Of a DNA stretch of 64,000 bases, positions 1 to 7,538 are shown piece by piece (position 1 is the first letter of the stretch; every line of letters begins with the position of its first letter). The translations under genes and the position numbers were made by a program. The stretch comes from Chromobacterium alkanivorans (lineage in GTDB: Bacteria > Pseudomonadota > Gammaproteobacteria > Burkholderiales > Chromobacteriaceae): positions 124,001-188,000 of the forward strand of contig NZ_JAFHKL010000003.1 of NCBI RefSeq assembly GCF_016937655.1, given 5' to 3'. The notes under the pieces were generated by a model. It saw only the letters and a program-made list of their open reading frames with translations, had not been told where the DNA came from and made no database searches.

Positions 1-4
1 ATGC

Positions 5-217
5 TCAGCCCTCCAATGCGTCGATTTCGTCAAACGGCGCCGAGGCGTGCCATTGCCACGGGCGGCTTTTCAATTGTTGGCTGCCGTACATCTTGGCCAG
101 ATGATCGTCCCCTTTGACGCTGGGCACAGACACCACAATCACCTTTCCGGCCGGCCAGGGATTCAACCGCTCCGCCAGAAACTCAGCGGGAGATTGCTCT
201 TCGTGTTGCAGGCTCAT
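5..217 (-). CDS. small phage protein after terminase
   Basis: This 70-residue protein starts in a 4-bp overlap (ATGA) with the end of the large terminase gene, so it is probably translationally coupled to it. In lambda the gene in this slot is gpW, a head-tail joining protein of 68 residues. I see no convincing sequence similarity to gpW here: the sequence is rich in Pro and Trp and contains a hydrophobic VIVVSV strand near residue 26. Function is unknown. The slot suggests a small head-completion or packaging-associated protein, but that is inference from position only. Confidence 0.6.
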   Translation of the reverse strand: MSLQHEEQSPAEFLAERLNPWPAGKVIVVSVPSVKGDDHLAKMYGSQQLKSRPWQWHASAPFDEIDALEG

Positions 218-2232
218 AAATAGTCCTCTCTGATGCTGCCCAGGAAGTCATCCGACGCCCCAAATGAAGAAGCCCCGCTTTCGGCGGGGCTTTCGTTTTG
301 GGGCGCTTCGTCTGGTATCTCGACAGCAAGGTTGTCAGTCGGGGGCGCGGCCGCAACGGCGAACAGATCCGCCGTGGGCGGCTGGATCACCAGTTCGCGC
401 CGCTCCCAATCGGCCGGCTGGGCGTTTTGAATCCGCAACGGCGCGGCGCAGGCGGCGTAGTAAGCCAGGTTCCAACAGTCCAGCGCCTCGTTTCGCGGCT
501 GGTCTGTCTTTTTCTGCCAGCGCTTCGCTACGGGGTTATAGACCTCGGCGGTCAGCTGCTCGTAAAACTCGGTTTCTATGTCGTCCGGGAAGTTTACAAA
601 TAGCTCTCCGCCTTCCTCGAAGGTTTCGCGGTCCGACATCAAGCGAGAAAACAGCGTGGATTTGGCTTGATCGACACCCACCGTCCAGAGCAGCAGACCG
701 TTTTTGATCACGGCGCCGGATTCATCAACATCCACTTTTGACGGCGTGTTGATCAACGGCTTGTTACCGCGGCCGATGGTGGCAAACAACCGTGTCCGCC
801 CCTTCCAGTTGCGGGTGAAACGGTACGCCGATTGCGAGTTGTGGCCGGCGGTATCCAGCGCCGCCGACTCAATGCGCATGTCCACGCCAAACAGATTGCG
901 GTAGCTGGCGTCAAGGTAGCCGCCCAGTTGGTCCCATACATTGGGCTGTTCCGGCGTGCTGGGCGTTGACGGGTTGCCGTAGATCACGATTTTGTCGATC
1001 AGGTGACAACGCTCGCTGCGGCCCCAGCCCCAGACGTACATTTCCAGGCGATCATCTTGGGTATCAATGCCGGCGGTCAGCAGCAGAACGCCGGCCGGAA
1101 TCATGCGCAGCGTGTAAGGCTTGGCGCGCTGGGCGAGTTCGTGCGCCTTGATGCTGGCGCTACGATCCTCCCAGGTTTCGCCCAGCGCGGTGTTGATATA
1201 GCGCTTGAGCTCTACCGGGTCTTTTTGCGCCAGCAGCCATTGCCGCGCCCGCTCCTTCCAGGTCCGGCCCAGCCCGATGGGCGAATAGTAGCTGTTGATG
1301 TGGTAGCCACGAACCGCCCGTTCTGGATACGTCGGAATCCATACGCCGTTCTCCAGCATCCAAGTTTTGTGATGCTCCGGTATATCCTGCTCGCAGCTTT
1401 CGCAGCCATACACCACGTCATCCAGCGCGTCCGGGTCCCCGTCGCGGCCCGGCAGGAAGATGTACTTCATGTGGGCATGGACCAGGCGCTGTTTATGCCC
1501 GCAATGCGGGCATGGCACGTAGTAATATCGCATGTCGCTGCGCAAGAATTCCTTCTCGATATTGCTGGCGCCGCGAATCGTCGGCGTACTGACCAGCAGT
1601 ATCTTGCGGCGAGGGAAGTTGTTCGTTCGCTCCTCCGCCAGGCCGATGGGGTCGCCTTCCCCGTCCAGGTCCGACGGGTAGGCGTCTACTTCGTCCAGGA
1701 ACAGGAACTTCACCGGCATGGAGCGCAGCGACTTGGCGGAGTTGGCGCCGCCGATCCGCAGCACGCCGCCGGGGTACTCCTTCAACAGCGTTGTGTTGCC
1801 GCCGTCCCGGCTGCGCGCGGGCGGGACCTTGGCAAGCAGTACATCGCTTGCGTTGATCATGTTGGCCAGCCGCTGCTTGGACCAGAGCTCCGCCACTTCA
1901 ATGGATGGTTCCACCACAAGCATGGGGCCGGGCGACTGGTCAATCACATAGCCAGTCCAGTTGATGCCGCTTTCCGTCCCGGCCACTTGCGTGGACTTCA
2001 TAAAAACAACGCGCTGGACATCCGAGGATGTGCTCAGCGCGTCTTGTATCTCCCGTATGAACGGCACACGGGAGGTTTTCCAGGGGCCGGGCTCTGACGT
2101 TTCCGCCGTCGTCAGTTCCCGATTATTGTCCGCCCATTCGGACACCAACATCCGCGGGCGGGGGCGGAATGCCTCCGCCCAAGCAGAGACAGCCGCGTCA
2201 TATGCGCGGCTGTCGAATTCGGCCAAGTTCAT
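214..2232 (-). CDS. terL: phage terminase large subunit, GpA family
   Basis: ATP-driven DNA packaging motor and endonuclease that cuts concatemeric DNA and loads it into proheads. The 672-residue length matches the lambda gpA family. An adenine-binding and Walker A-like region (KSTQVAGTESG) lies near residue 80, and a Walker B (FLFLDEVDAYP) near residue 180. A CPHC/CESC zinc-binding pair follows around residues 245-285. The C-terminal nuclease begins at GIDTQDDRLE near residue 393. The gene begins 1 bp after the small subunit stop and overlaps the next gene by 4 bp. Family assignment is firm from these motifs. Confidence 0.95.
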   Translation of the reverse strand: MNLAEFDSRAYDAAVSAWAEAFRPRPRMLVSEWADNNRELTTAETSEPGPWKTSRVPFIREIQDALSTSSDVQRVVFMKSTQVAGTESGINWTGYVIDQSPGPMLVVEPSIEVAELWSKQRLANMINASDVLLAKVPPARSRDGGNTTLLKEYPGGVLRIGGANSAKSLRSMPVKFLFLDEVDAYPSDLDGEGDPIGLAEERTNNFPRRKILLVSTPTIRGASNIEKEFLRSDMRYYYVPCPHCGHKQRLVHAHMKYIFLPGRDGDPDALDDVVYGCESCEQDIPEHHKTWMLENGVWIPTYPERAVRGYHINSYYSPIGLGRTWKERARQWLLAQKDPVELKRYINTALGETWEDRSASIKAHELAQRAKPYTLRMIPAGVLLLTAGIDTQDDRLEMYVWGWGRSERCHLIDKIVIYGNPSTPSTPEQPNVWDQLGGYLDASYRNLFGVDMRIESAALDTAGHNSQSAYRFTRNWKGRTRLFATIGRGNKPLINTPSKVDVDESGAVIKNGLLLWTVGVDQAKSTLFSRLMSDRETFEEGGELFVNFPDDIETEFYEQLTAEVYNPVAKRWQKKTDQPRNEALDCWNLAYYAACAAPLRIQNAQPADWERRELVIQPPTADLFAVAAAPPTDNLAVEIPDEAPQNESPAESGASSFGASDDFLGSIREDYL

Positions 2233-2233
2233 G

Positions 2234-2875
2234 CTAGACCCTCCGGGAGAGGGTTTCCGCTTGCTGGCTCAGCGTATTGCAAAGCGCGTCAAGCTCGCCT
2301 TGCAGCATCGAATAAACCTTGTTCGGGTCCGTCTCTGCCGCCAGCACGGTAGCAATCCGGTCCGGCAAACGCTCGATGGCCGAGCGCGTAGCGGCCGCCA
2401 GGTCAGCCACCGCCTTGATGGTTCCCTCACGGCCAATAAGCTGCCCCTCGTCCCTGGCGTAATCCAGATCCATTTGCCGGCCACGCTTCACCTCGTTGGC
2501 AGCCCGCGCTTGGTTGTAGGCATCCAGCGGATTGGCCACCACGTCCAACGGTGCCGACGGGCGCGGCGGCGGACTTGGTGCCGGCATTCCTCTTGCCTCG
2601 CTGGTCCGGGTCGCGCTGGCTTTCATCTCGATGATGTTTGCCAGCACATTGTCAGAACTGCCGCCCTTGGCCATCCGCTCCAGGGCGTGTTTTGCTGCCA
2701 CGCCCACCTTGTCCACGCTCGCGGTGACTGCCAACAGGTCTAGCGACTCCTTAACCCGGACCAGCTTTCCATCAGCTGATAGAACAAGCCTATTGCTGCT
2801 CACCAGCTGGGACACGTACCCACGAGACACGCCGAGTAGATCGGCGAACTCGCTTTTCTTGATCTCCTCGGCCAT
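2234..2875 (-). CDS. terS: phage terminase small subunit, Nu1-like
   Basis: DNA-recognition subunit of the packaging enzyme. Residues 1-50 form a winged-helix/MerR-like DNA-binding segment (FADLLGVSRGYVSQLVSSNRL) typical of lambda Nu1 relatives. The middle (about residues 70-120) is Pro/Ala/Ser-rich and probably disordered. The C-terminal half is helical and likely contacts the large subunit or makes the oligomer. It is the first gene of the packaging pair and is followed after 1 bp by the large subunit. At 213 residues it is slightly longer than lambda Nu1 (181). The exact cos site is not visible to me; it could lie in the gap 2876-3073. Confidence 0.85.
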   Translation of the reverse strand: MAEEIKKSEFADLLGVSRGYVSQLVSSNRLVLSADGKLVRVKESLDLLAVTASVDKVGVAAKHALERMAKGGSSDNVLANIIEMKASATRTSEARGMPAPSPPPRPSAPLDVVANPLDAYNQARAANEVKRGRQMDLDYARDEGQLIGREGTIKAVADLAAATRSAIERLPDRIATVLAAETDPNKVYSMLQGELDALCNTLSQQAETLSRRV

Positions 2876-3073
2876 AGCTCGCGCTTTAAAGTAGATATTG
2901 AAAGTTAAGGACTAAACAGGCTAAACAGTTTAGTTAACCCAGGAATTCACAGACTGCGGAGGTGGCGGGGATCGAACACCCGTAAACCCCCACCCCCTGG
3001 AAGGGACCCGTCCGGCCCGGAGATTCTTTCAAACGAGAATGAATCGCGTTTGAACCATTCCAGCCGGGACAGC

Positions 3074-3817
3074 TTACCTACCCCACGCGGCCCGCATGTG
3101 GACCGGGAAGCGGGCGGCAATCACCCGCTCGCCCACCCCGAAGAAATCAAAGCGTCGCGTGTAGTTCGGCTGGCGAACAAACACCAGGATGGGCCGGACA
3201 ACTACCCGGCCTTGCCCATAGTCCAGGCGCTTGTAGACGCCGGGCGGCAGCTTGCCGTTGCGCTTATGCAGTGCGAAATAGGTGAAGCCCTTCCGCACCT
3301 GGCCATTTCGGCGGCCATCCCTGGCCAGCGTCGCCCGGCGCTTATCGGACATCCATTGCGTGGAATCCCTCAGCCCCTTGAAGTAACTGAGGATTTGAAC
3401 GATCTGCGCGCGGGACATATTGCCGTTGGCGTCCATGTCCGCATCGCGGCCAGGAACGGCGAACATGCCGGCAGGCAGGATGCCCGCCCGCTTGAGCGCC
3501 CCCTCGAAGCGCTTCAACTTCCGCGCCCCGCCGAATATCTGCGGGCTCAGGTACTGAGCCGCAGCGCCACCCTTGCCGCCGAAATCCTTGAGCCACACCT
3601 CGGCATAGTCGCGGCCCTTGTCCACCGACGCGCCGCGCATATAGACCCCGCCCAGCGTGTACTTGGTGGGCCGGTCAAACACCCGGCGCATTTCGTTGAC
3701 CTCCTCGGCCTTCACGTCCATTGCTGTCCGCGTCAATGCCTTGGCCGTGGGCCGCTTCACCCGCTCGGCCACTTCCAGGCCGATGCGGCCTTGCCCTTTG
3801 ATCGACACATTCGCCAT
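3074..3817 (-). CDS. uncharacterised phage protein
   Basis: A 247-residue basic protein starting at MANVSIKGQGRIG. The reading frame stays open upstream for 41 more codons, but that part is Trp/Arg-rich and crosses the terminator at 3905-3932, so the internal ATG at 3817 is the better start. It is the first gene after the presumed late promoter and short leader and lies just upstream of the terminase genes. I recognise no domain. There is a KFRA-type basic helical stretch around residues 25-60 and an aromatic, Arg-rich C terminus. A structural or tail-completion role is possible because of the late-operon position, but it is not shown. Confidence 0.65.
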   Translation of the reverse strand: MANVSIKGQGRIGLEVAERVKRPTAKALTRTAMDVKAEEVNEMRRVFDRPTKYTLGGVYMRGASVDKGRDYAEVWLKDFGGKGGAAAQYLSPQIFGGARKLKRFEGALKRAGILPAGMFAVPGRDADMDANGNMSRAQIVQILSYFKGLRDSTQWMSDKRRATLARDGRRNGQVRKGFTYFALHKRNGKLPPGVYKRLDYGQGRVVVRPILVFVRQPNYTRRFDFFGVGERVIAARFPVHMRAAWGR

Positions 3818-3904
3818 TCGGACGCCCCAAAAAGCAACGCCCCGGCGGGGTCGCCAGGGCGCTGAACAGGAAGGAAACCAACGGTACAACCACCAAGAAC
3901 GCAA

Positions 3905-3932
3905 AAAGCCCGAGTCGTTAAACTCGGGCTTT
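3905..3932 (-). terminator. tR'-like terminator of the late leader
   Basis: AAAGCCCGAG / CTCGGGCTTT form a perfect 10-bp stem with an 8-nt loop, and on the minus strand it is followed by TTTTT. It lies about 20 nt after the predicted late start site and before the late genes. This is the position of lambda tR', where Q-modified polymerase reads through. Confidence 0.85.
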
Positions 3933-3960
3933 GGACGCAACTATGGCCGCTGCAAAACGG

Positions 3961-3989
3961 ATCATATTGTTAGATTTTCATCGTGTCAA
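3961..3989 (-). promoter_or_regulatory. probable late promoter (pR'-like)
   Basis: On the minus strand TTGACA (3989-3984) and TATGAT (3966-3961) are separated by exactly 17 bp, a near-consensus sigma70 promoter. It overlaps the last codons of the gene at 3986-4492. A start near 3954 would give only a 50-nt RNA before the terminator at 3932-3905, the arrangement seen at lambda pR'/tR'. Confidence 0.75.
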
Positions 3990-4492
3990 GCGGCTTCCTC
4001 CACCGATGAAAAAATAACTTCCTCCAGCCGGCCCTTGGCTGCAATGAGCCAGCTGTCCAATATGACCTTTACCTTTTCGACGTAAAACACATGGTGCGTG
4101 CCATAGGATGCGCCATACATATGGGCAGCTTCCCGGCATGAACCATCTTTCCGCGCCCAGTGCCGGACCCAATACAACAGCCCTTCGCGGCCAAACCTGT
4201 TACCGTCCGCCGGCCCCAGGTTATTGGCCACGAACGCCGCCAGGTCCTGGCACACCAACCAGCCTTGACGCGGATCGTTCTTCAACACCTGCCACATGAG
4301 CGCTAGATACTGCTCAGCAGGCAAGCGCATGGCCGCATCCAACAAGCGCCGGGCGGAGACGAAATCCAACAATTCCGCGCCGATGAAAGTAGATGCGCCG
4401 GGCACACGACCATGATTAACCGCCTTGGCCGATCCCTCGGCGGAAACCAACTCCATGGCCTTCATCACCACTTTAACAACATCAACAGACAT
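3986..4492 (-). CDS. candidate late antiterminator (Q position), unrecognised family
   Basis: A 168-residue protein with no domain I can name. It contains a helical N terminus, a DPRQGW segment near residue 75 and a WVRHWARKDGSCREAA segment near residue 108, and ends in an acidic helix. It is the last gene of the early leftward operon, after the O- and P-like genes. A consensus promoter overlaps its 3' end and a strong terminator follows 55 bp later. This arrangement is diagnostic of the lambda Q region, so a Q-type antitermination role is proposed from position only. It could instead be a NinB-like accessory protein. Confidence 0.6.
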   Translation of the reverse strand: MSVDVVKVVMKAMELVSAEGSAKAVNHGRVPGASTFIGAELLDFVSARRLLDAAMRLPAEQYLALMWQVLKNDPRQGWLVCQDLAAFVANNLGPADGNRFGREGLLYWVRHWARKDGSCREAAHMYGASYGTHHVFYVEKVKVILDSWLIAAKGRLEEVIFSSVEEAA

Positions 4493-4542
4493 AGCATTCC
4501 CTATGAACCGAGTGGGAACCCCTAGCCCAGTCTGGCCGGGCT

Positions 4543-5181
4543 TTATTTGTGCTGCGATTTTACCGCAAAGTCCGGATGCACCATAGGCCCGTCCGCTGCT
4601 GCCTGCTGTATTTTCTCCCGTGCCAGCGCCAGGGCGGACAGTTGTACCCGACGTGTCTGCAAGCCGCCCTTGGCCGGCAGGTACTGCCTGACGGGCTCAG
4701 GCCATTGCCCCCAGGCCAACACCTCCAACAACACCGTTTCCCAGCGCTGGCGCTCATGCTCATACGCCGCATTGCGTAGCGGGAACCACCCGAACCGGTC
4801 TGCCGCGAAGTACAGCGCCGGGTGGCTCCACGCCACCTCATCGCCCAGCTGGAGCGCGTAAGCGTTGGCTCTGGCCTCCTTGAACGCGGCCTCAAAATCG
4901 TGAACTGGCGAGAACAAGCGAATCAATGCGTGGATGTCCAACGGCGGCCACTCCAACACCGCCACGGCCCGATTAATGCCCGCATCCACATGCTTGCGCG
5001 TAAACCGATGCCGCGCAATGGCTTCATCCAACTCCCGGCACCAGGCGTCCAACTCTTCATCCGTCCCCAGTTTGCGCACCACTTTGCCCGGCCACAGCGC
5101 GGACAGCCGCAGCAACACGTAATCCGCTGGAGTCGGCCCCCCTGCCTCCAGCTCGCCGCCCCACTCCATCAGCGCGCCCAT
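4543..5181 (-). CDS. phage replication protein P-like (helicase loader)
   Basis: A 212-residue protein directly downstream of the O-like initiator (2-bp gap), in the slot of lambda P, which delivers host DnaB helicase to the phage origin. It has the Trp-rich, helical composition seen in many phage P-type loaders, with a short motif DAGINRAVAVLEWPPLDIHALIRL near residues 66-89. It lacks a Walker A site, so it is not a DnaC-type ATPase loader. Assignment rests on position and general composition. Sequence similarity to lambda P itself is not obvious to me. Confidence 0.6.
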   Translation of the reverse strand: MGALMEWGGELEAGGPTPADYVLLRLSALWPGKVVRKLGTDEELDAWCRELDEAIARHRFTRKHVDAGINRAVAVLEWPPLDIHALIRLFSPVHDFEAAFKEARANAYALQLGDEVAWSHPALYFAADRFGWFPLRNAAYEHERQRWETVLLEVLAWGQWPEPVRQYLPAKGGLQTRRVQLSALALAREKIQQAAADGPMVHPDFAVKSQHK

Positions 5182-5183
5182 CG

Positions 5184-6059
5184 CTAAGCCGCCGCGCCAC
5201 GGCGACGCAAGCGCCGGGATACCGCATCACCACCAGCGGCAGGCTCACCACGGCGTGGCGCTGGGGACGCTGGCGCCGACAAGCTGCCAGACTCGATAAT
5301 GCTTGATGCATAAGCGGCAACATGCCGCCCCTTTACCCGCGCCAACTTCACCGCCTGCCCCAACTCAAAGGCCCCCAGCGGCCGTTTGCGAGCCACCTCC
5401 GCCACCCTGTTGACCGCACTCAACGTCGCCGCATCCACTGCATAATCACGGCCCAGCGCCCGTTTGAACGCCTCCACCCCTGCCTTTGCAGACAGTTCCA
5501 GGCCATCAACGAAAGGCGGTAAATCGTCAGTAGCCGAAGGCGAAGCCGACGATGCGACGGCGCGGCACGACACATCATTACCCCGATACACCGATATGTC
5601 CGGCTCATTCATTGCCGGGGCGTCCTGTTCATCAAAAGCAGTACCGCCGTCAAACCCTTGCGGCGGCTGGGTTTCTGGATTCCCGTTCATGTCCGGCTCA
5701 TTATTCCCGTTCATGTCCCCTTCCTCCTGCGGACGCAATAACACCATGGGCAATTTCAAAACCATCTTTTTGACCTCATGCACGGTAGAGACGCGCTTGG
5801 CCAGGCCCTCGCGGGTCAACTCGTCCACCAGCGCATCCAGCTGCTTGAGTGAAGGCTTCCACGGCGCCCGCTGGCTCCCGCGCGGCGGCGCAAACTGGAT
5901 ATTGATGGCCAGCTGTGCACGGCTGACCGGGAAGCCCCGACCCACCAGGCCGGTGCGGATATCCACCACCGGCCGCAGCCCCAGCACATACAGCCGGAAC
6001 GCCTCCAGGCTGCAAGACGCAAGTGCCCCTTGCTCGTCCTCAGACAGCAAAATATGCAT
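5184..6059 (-). CDS. phage replication initiator, O-like
   Basis: A 291-residue protein with an N-terminal winged-helix-type domain (residues 1-120: LSEDEQGALASCSLEAFRLY, then VSRAQLAINIQF) that should bind the phage origin. A low-complexity linker follows (residues 120-175, with repeated DMNGN and NEPD). The C-terminal helical region should contact the loader encoded next. The linker is encoded by direct DNA repeats (5596-5718), matching lambda, where the origin iterons lie inside O. It is preceded by small early genes and followed after 2 bp by the P-like gene. Confidence 0.72.
   Translation of the reverse strand: MHILLSEDEQGALASCSLEAFRLYVLGLRPVVDIRTGLVGRGFPVSRAQLAINIQFAPPRGSQRAPWKPSLKQLDALVDELTREGLAKRVSTVHEVKKMVLKLPMVLLRPQEEGDMNGNNEPDMNGNPETQPPQGFDGGTAFDEQDAPAMNEPDISVYRGNDVSCRAVASSASPSATDDLPPFVDGLELSAKAGVEAFKRALGRDYAVDAATLSAVNRVAEVARKRPLGAFELGQAVKLARVKGRHVAAYASSIIESGSLSAPASPAPRRGEPAAGGDAVSRRLRRRGAAA
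5596..5718. repeat. iteron-like repeats, candidate replication origin
   Basis: ATTCCCGTTCATGTCC occurs at 5679-5694 and again at 5703-5718, 24 bp apart. ATGTCCGGCTCATT occurs at 5596-5609 and 5689-5702, partly overlapping the first pair. All lie in the linker of the O-like initiator gene. Lambda-type origins have iterons in exactly this place, so these are the best origin candidates in view. Confidence 0.5.
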
Positions 6060-6080
6060 ACATTCACCTTCTATCGCTTG

Positions 6081-6338
6081 TCACTTGTTCAGCATCGCCA
6101 GCGCCTCATTACGCCCGCCGTTCTTCATTTCCGCAGCCATGCGGGGCGCATCCCCGCTCAGCGCGCGCTCAACATTCATCCGATAGCCATCGCCATAGAC
6201 CATTTGCAGCCGTTTAATCTCGCGCTTCCGTAGCGCCGTGCCGCCGTGGCTGCCTCGGAGCGCATCCAGATACGCGGCGTCCCGGTCCGGGTCCCCGCTC
6301 TCCAGCACCCACTCCACCAGCCCGCTATCCGTCTCCAC
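6081..6338 (-). CDS. small early phage protein, GTG start
   Basis: An 85-residue protein beginning VETDSGLVEWVLESGDPD. A longer open frame starts at an ATG at 6395, but its first 19 codons are Trp/Cys/Arg-rich and unlike coding sequence. The GTG at 6338 has a strong Shine-Dalgarno (GAGGAGG, about 9 nt upstream) and overlaps the stop of the preceding small gene. The acidic N terminus is followed by RKREIKRLQMVYGDGYR, which resembles a small helical DNA- or protein-contact segment. Function unknown; it sits between the CII-like gene and the replication initiator. Confidence 0.6.
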   Translation of the reverse strand: METDSGLVEWVLESGDPDRDAAYLDALRGSHGGTALRKREIKRLQMVYGDGYRMNVERALSGDAPRMAAEMKNGGRNEALAMLNK

Positions 6339-6468
6339 GTCGCCGCGCCTCCTCGGCGCGATCCCGCGCCACACCGTCCAGCAGGGCCAGAACATCGGCC
6401 AGCATCCGGCGGCGCTCGTCCTCTTTCAAACGAGATGGAGCGTGCCGAAACCGGGCTCTTTGCTGCAT
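6325..6468 (-). CDS. tiny basic coiled-coil-like early protein
   Basis: A 47-residue frame starts at the ATG that overlaps the stop codon of the preceding gene (TGATG), with an alternative in-frame ATG at 6498. It ends 14 bp inside the next gene. The product is basic and helical (RLKEDERRRMLADVLALLDGVARDRAEEARRR), with heptad-like Leu spacing and an Arg/Glu-rich tail. Stop-start overlaps on both sides argue that it is translated. The function is unknown, and the family is not one I recognise. Confidence 0.5.
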   Translation of the reverse strand: MQQRARFRHAPSRLKEDERRRMLADVLALLDGVARDRAEEARRRGDG

Positions 6469-7094
6469 CAACCGGCGTCTTTGGAACTCGCGCGACATTT
6501 TGGCGCCCTCGGCTCAATAGGGAGGCTGCTCAACCGGCGGCGCACATACTGCAACGCGACGTCGGACGACGACATGCCTTCTACCAACTCCTTTTCCGCG
6601 GCCCGTAGCGCCGGCAGGCTATGGCCTTGGGACAGCCGCGCAAATGCGGCCACACCCTCGCCGTTTTCCTTCGCCACCGCGGACAGCACCACCGAATAAT
6701 CGTCGCCACCGTCAGACGGCGGCGCCAATGACACCTCTACCCCCACCGGCCGCAGAATCTCCGCCAGAGCCATCAAGCGCAGGTCCGCCGGCAGTGCCGA
6801 CAGGACCACTTGCAGCATATTGGGCGGCAACTGGTTGCGACCGCGGCCCTCTTCAGTCAGCCAGCGCTTAAACCGCTCCGCGTTGGTCTTCATCACCCGC
6901 CCGGCGGGCGAGTCCGGTCCCGGTTGCTGAATCTCCAGCGGCCAAACCCGGTCCATTCCCATGCGGAAATAGAGACCGAACATATCGGAGGCTATCGCCT
7001 CGAACGTCAGCCCGCTGCGCTGTTGATGCACTTGGTACGCGCGCCGCAATATGCCCACCACCGTTTCGTGTGGTTCGAGCCGCATGAAATCCAT
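6468..7094 (-). CDS. CII-position phage regulator candidate
   Basis: A 208-residue protein encoded just after the Cro-like gene and its terminator, in the slot of lambda cII or the YmfL-type regulators. The N terminus (residues 1-60, HETVVGILRRAYQVHQQRSGLTFEAIASDMFG) reads as a helical DNA-binding segment. The C-terminal half contains a helix that begins LPALRAAEKELVEGMSSSDVALQYV. No catalytic motif is visible. A transcription activator that sets the lysis-lysogeny choice is plausible from position. Sequence evidence for the CII family is weak. Confidence 0.5.
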   Translation of the reverse strand: MDFMRLEPHETVVGILRRAYQVHQQRSGLTFEAIASDMFGLYFRMGMDRVWPLEIQQPGPDSPAGRVMKTNAERFKRWLTEEGRGRNQLPPNMLQVVLSALPADLRLMALAEILRPVGVEVSLAPPSDGGDDYSVVLSAVAKENGEGVAAFARLSQGHSLPALRAAEKELVEGMSSSDVALQYVRRRLSSLPIEPRAPKCRASSKDAG

Positions 7095-7146
7095 GTCAGA
7101 CCTCGCTATAGTTACTGCGGCTGCTAGTCACAGCCGACACAGGAAT

Positions 7147-7168
7147 AAAAAAGCCGGGGTCAGCCGGC
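7147..7168 (-). terminator. tR1-like terminator after the Cro-like gene
   Basis: On the minus strand GCCGG / CCGGC with a 6-nt loop is followed by six T residues. It overlaps the last codons of the Cro-like gene and precedes the CII-position gene, matching lambda tR1. Read-through would need antitermination or would be partial. Confidence 0.7.
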
Positions 7169-7447
7169 AAGGCCGTCTCGACACTCGAAGTCAGACGGAG
7201 GGGGAATAGCAGGAGCACGGGCCGATCTACGTGGGCGACGGCGTGGCCGGCACCGAACAGCAGAAAGAGTTGCTTCTCGCAGGAAAAAGGCTTCTATACG
7301 TTTTCCAAACGTATACGAAGTATCGCCATGCCTCCCAGAGCGAAGGCGGCTAATTGTGGGCTGAGGAATGCACGTTACGCGGGCCACCTCGGTATCAGTG
7401 AAACCCTTGCCATGCAGGATTTTGAGCATGTCTTTGATCGAGTCCAT
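7160..7447 (-). CDS. Cro-like HTH repressor
   Basis: A 95-residue protein whose first 55 residues form a helix-turn-helix (FTDTEVARVTCIPQPTISRLRSGRHG), followed by an Arg/Pro-rich tail. It is divergent from the repressor gene at 7539 across a 91-bp operator region, the classical cro/cI arrangement. The predicted promoter (TTGATT 7481-7476, 17-bp spacer, TATCAT 7458-7453) places the transcript start at or within a base or two of the ATG, so the mRNA may be leaderless. A start at the second Met (7429) is possible. The basic tail is longer than in typical Cro proteins. Confidence 0.75.
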   Translation of the reverse strand: MDSIKDMLKILHGKGFTDTEVARVTCIPQPTISRLRSGRHGDTSYTFGKRIEAFFLREATLSAVRCRPRRRPRRSARAPAIPPPSDFECRDGLAG

Positions 7448-7457
7448 GCCGCATGAT

Positions 7458-7531
7458 AATACGCAAACGCATTACAATCAATCCAAAAATGCGGAACCGC
7501 ATTTCAATTGTATCTATGCGTTGTCGTATAG
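7458..7531. promoter_or_regulatory. three-operator cluster (OR-like) between cro-like and repressor genes
   Basis: Three near-palindromic 16-bp sites lie at 7458-7473 (AATACGCAAACGCATT), 7488-7503 (AATGCGGAACCGCATT) and 7515-7530 (TATGCGTTGTCGTATA), with centres 30 and 27 bp apart. The first lies in the spacer of the leftward cro-like promoter. The third overlaps the TATAGT -10 (7527-7532) of the rightward repressor promoter. The same motif recurs three times at 8814-8873. These are the expected operators for the Cro-like protein and the repressor. Confidence 0.85.
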
Positions 7532-7538
7532 TTTGGAA

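Noticed and set aside
2955-2990. tRNA-like 3' end (GTTCGATCCCCGCCACCTCC on the minus strand)
   Set aside because: It resembles a T-arm and acceptor end, but the T stem does not pair, and no matching acceptor or anticodon arm exists upstream.
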